Below are positions 53,915 to 55,425 of a stretch of DNA of 55,425 nucleotides, piece after piece. The stretch spans positions 1 through 55,425 of the forward strand of contig JAMCQL010000017.1 in NCBI GenBank assembly GCA_023381615.1. The letters are read 5' to 3'. The stretch's first letter is position 1. Each line of letters starts with the position of its first letter. The stretch is from Bacteroidota bacterium (GTDB lineage: Bacteria > Bacteroidota > Ignavibacteria > Kryptoniales > JAKASW01). Below the pieces are notes generated by a model that had not been told where the DNA came from, did no database searches, and was given only the letters and a program-made list of their open reading frames with translations. A program made the position numbers and the translations under genes.

Positions 53915-55225
53915 TCACCTTCTGCCTATGGTGACAACAGCTTTAGCTCCAGTTGTGCCAACCGCAACAATTAAGTTACCTGTAATTGCTACCGAAGTGT
54001 AAATCACGTCCATGGCTGGAGGGTAGATTCTGAAACTCGCGCCATTCCAATGAGCGATAAATCCATATCCTCCCACGACTACTATGTCGTTGTTAGCATT
54101 CCCACGGATGGAGCTGGTACCTATGGATGCTCCTGTCACCATCTTCTTCCATCCGCTGCCGTCGTTCTCAAATACACCATCTCCGCAAGCGTAGAGATGC
54201 GTTCCGTCTGGTGTCCAGACCGAGTTAACATGCCGTCCTATCCACTTTATGGTGTCAACCTTATTTCCACCGGTGATTCTGAGTATCCTTTTATCCTCAT
54301 TCGGGTCGAAAGGATTTGATACTGCACAGTAAACCGGTGAGTTTCCAACTCCCCATACATCGTTAATGCCAGTAGTTGTCCCGCTCGTAAGCTTCTGCCA
54401 CACTGTACCATTGTACCAAATAATTGTCCCGGCATTACCAATGCCGTAGAGCGATGAGCTTGAGGTTCCCCACAGTTTCTCTATTGTTGCATTTGGATCG
54501 GAAAGAGTGAGACGAGAAAAACTCAATTGCGCTTGGGAGGAAATACCATCCCAATGATATACACTTCCAGCTGCGAGCCATATATCGTTCGGACTAACGA
54601 CAAAAATTCCTCTAATTGGCGTAAGGGGATATCCAGCATTATCTAAGAGTCTTATTAAGCTCCAACTTCGTCCATCCCACTTTGCAATCCCATAAGGCTG
54701 TTGATCCACCTGTCCCGTTGAATCATACCCATAAACTTCTCCAACTGCATAAGCAAGGGTGTCGTTGATTATTGCCACATCGTTAAGTACGCTTGATTGC
54801 GAGCCACCAAATGTAAATGTCTGAAATGTCCAGTTGTTGCTCGTCGTGTCCATCGTTCTCACCTGAAGCGTTTGACTTTGCTCGGACGGTCTTCCATTTA
54901 CCATCCTGTAAGCGATATAGTTGTAGGTCTTATTCGCCTGAACGTTGTCATCAACCACAGTCGTATCTTTCCCGCTGAAGTGTCCGCTTATGACTGTTGT
55001 GCCATTCGAAGATCCCGTTTGCGGGACACGGTTTATCGCGAAGTCTCCGCCGTTCGGACTGTCCGCAAATCCTATCTTGAGCCACACTTCCGTGCAGCCT
55101 ACATCTTGTGCAGATAGCTGAACGTTATAGCTTGTCCGCGGCCCTGTCGGAGACTTGCAGCTGAATGAGAGCGTTGTCAAAAAAGCCCCAAACACCGCGT
55201 AACGCCAAAAATTGTTCTCCAGCAT
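53915..55225 (-). CDS. Lipoprotein with Fn3-like N-terminus and repeat domain (paralogue 2)
   Basis: 436 aa. Signal/lipobox FLTTLSFSC. Same layout as 52210-53514: YNVQLSAQDVGCTEVWLKIG, YNYIAYRMVNGRPSEQSQT, LNDVAIINDTLAYAVGEVYG, NDIVVVGGYGFIAHWNG. Relative to the paralogue (DFAINR...DTTV versus TVEITR...DTTV) it has 7 extra residues, VPQTGSS plus context, which coincide with a palindrome (55006-55026). Confidence 0.72.
   Translation of the reverse strand: MLENNFWRYAVFGAFLTTLSFSCKSPTGPRTSYNVQLSAQDVGCTEVWLKIGFADSPNGGDFAINRVPQTGSSNGTTVISGHFSGKDTTVVDDNVQANKTYNYIAYRMVNGRPSEQSQTLQVRTMDTTSNNWTFQTFTFGGSQSSVLNDVAIINDTLAYAVGEVYGYDSTGQVDQQPYGIAKWDGRSWSLIRLLDNAGYPLTPIRGIFVVSPNDIWLAAGSVYHWDGISSQAQLSFSRLTLSDPNATIEKLWGTSSSSLYGIGNAGTIIWYNGTVWQKLTSGTTTGINDVWGVGNSPVYCAVSNPFDPNEDKRILRITGGNKVDTIKWIGRHVNSVWTPDGTHLYACGDGVFENDGSGWKKMVTGASIGTSSIRGNANNDIVVVGGYGFIAHWNGASFRIYPPAMDVIYTSVAITGNLIVAVGTTGAKAVVTIGRR
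55006..55026. repeat. Family C palindrome, 21 bp, inside a lipoprotein gene
   Basis: On the coding strand it reads CCCGCAAACGGGATCTTCGA, preceded by T. The same core is at 6223-6244 after rho (CCCGCAAGCGGGATCTTCGA). It accounts for the 7 residues missing from the paralogue. Confidence 0.65.
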
Positions 55226-55330
55226 TCACCACCAACCCTATTTATTGTTGCGAGAATGTATCCTGGCAACGAGTGATTGTCAAGTCAAGGAATCACGTTG
55301 GGTGTGCGACAAATTTGTAAGGGGATTGCA

Positions 55331-55423
55331 TCAGGCAGCTGCTCTATATTCCCAGAAGTCTTCCCAGAGTCCGCTTAGAATGCAACAACGAAGGGCTATT
55401 ATGCCGTTTGCACCCCTAGCGCT
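55331..55423 (-). CDS. Partial transposase-like C-terminus at the window edge
   Basis: 30 codons and a stop read from the window end: SARGANGIIALRCCILSGLW, EDFWEYRAAA. This 'GA..I..LR....SG.W.DFW' ending is common to several IS-encoded transposases (for example the ISKra4 group). The gene continues beyond the window. 55226-55330 shows nothing else. Confidence 0.5.
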   Translation of the reverse strand, partial: SARGANGIIALRCCILSGLWEDFWEYRAAA

Positions 55424-55425
55424 CC

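Overview
The window looks like a chromosomal segment of a Bacteroidota/Chlorobi-group bacterium, most likely Ignavibacteria or a close relative. The main reason is a secreted protein whose C-terminus is a type IX secretion sorting domain with the YPNPFNPST signature (48835-52115). Supporting features are DUF4402 secreted proteins, a DUF5723-type outer-membrane protein, large TPR proteins and a two-anchor succinate dehydrogenase. There is no rRNA, no tRNA that I can recognise and no CRISPR array. The taxonomic placement is inference.

Layout. 1-1.3 kb is repeat-filled intergenic DNA. 1.3-3.5 kb (minus) is a three-gene pilin-like operon. 3.5-9.1 kb is repeat-rich and holds a short rho and two DUF4402 secreted proteins. 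8.9-12.1 kb (plus) is htrA-purB-small membrane protein, followed by a GxxExxY gene between inverted repeats. 12.5-15.5 kb is a lysine-degradation pair (aldehyde dehydrogenase and lysine 6-aminotransferase). 16.1-21.8 kb (minus) is a giant TPR protein, a 407-aa unknown and obg. 21.9-22.7 kb is a broken REP-associated transposase with its palindromes. 22.7-26.0 kb (minus) is sdhCDAB. 26.4-30.0 kb (minus) is a lipoprotein/outer-membrane pair. 30.1-34.5 kb (minus) holds DUF3467, a Cys/Met PLP enzyme, a TPR lipoprotein, nadD and a DUF2064-like protein. 34.8-36.7 kb is dnaG. 36.9-41.0 kb (plus) is a translationally coupled operon of thioesterase, ferredoxin, geranylgeranyl-reductase-like flavoprotein, polysaccharide-deacetylase-like protein and EamA transporter. 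41.3-42.2 kb is a second GxxExxY gene between direct repeats, beside a truncated restriction-enzyme gene. 42.4-48.1 kb (minus) is a tight cluster of two D-Ala-D-Ala-ligase-like ATP-grasp enzymes, a GNAT, lysine 2,3-aminomutase and a secreted alpha-amylase-family enzyme. 48.4-55.4 kb holds secreted and lipoproteins and the end of a transposase gene.

Two things stand out. First, the window is full of short palindromic repeats of several families. One family, with ends TCCACAGG...ATCCTTCGGA, grows by nesting from 18 to about 168 bp. It sits in frame inside essential or household genes: htrA, sdhA, the amylase-family gene, the DUF5723 gene right after its start codon, and the thioesterase C-terminus. 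In all of these the first codons read Ser-X-Gly. This resembles the Rickettsia palindromic elements but in an unrelated lineage. Second, the ATP-grasp/ATP-grasp/GNAT/KamA cluster suggests a pathway that makes beta-lysine and then acylates or ligates it. The product is unknown.

Other breaks of note: a 20-bp perfect tandem duplication frameshifts the type IX-secreted protein; a REP-like element lies inside the REP-associated transposase gene; and two paralogous lipoproteins differ by an apparent in-frame 21-bp palindrome.
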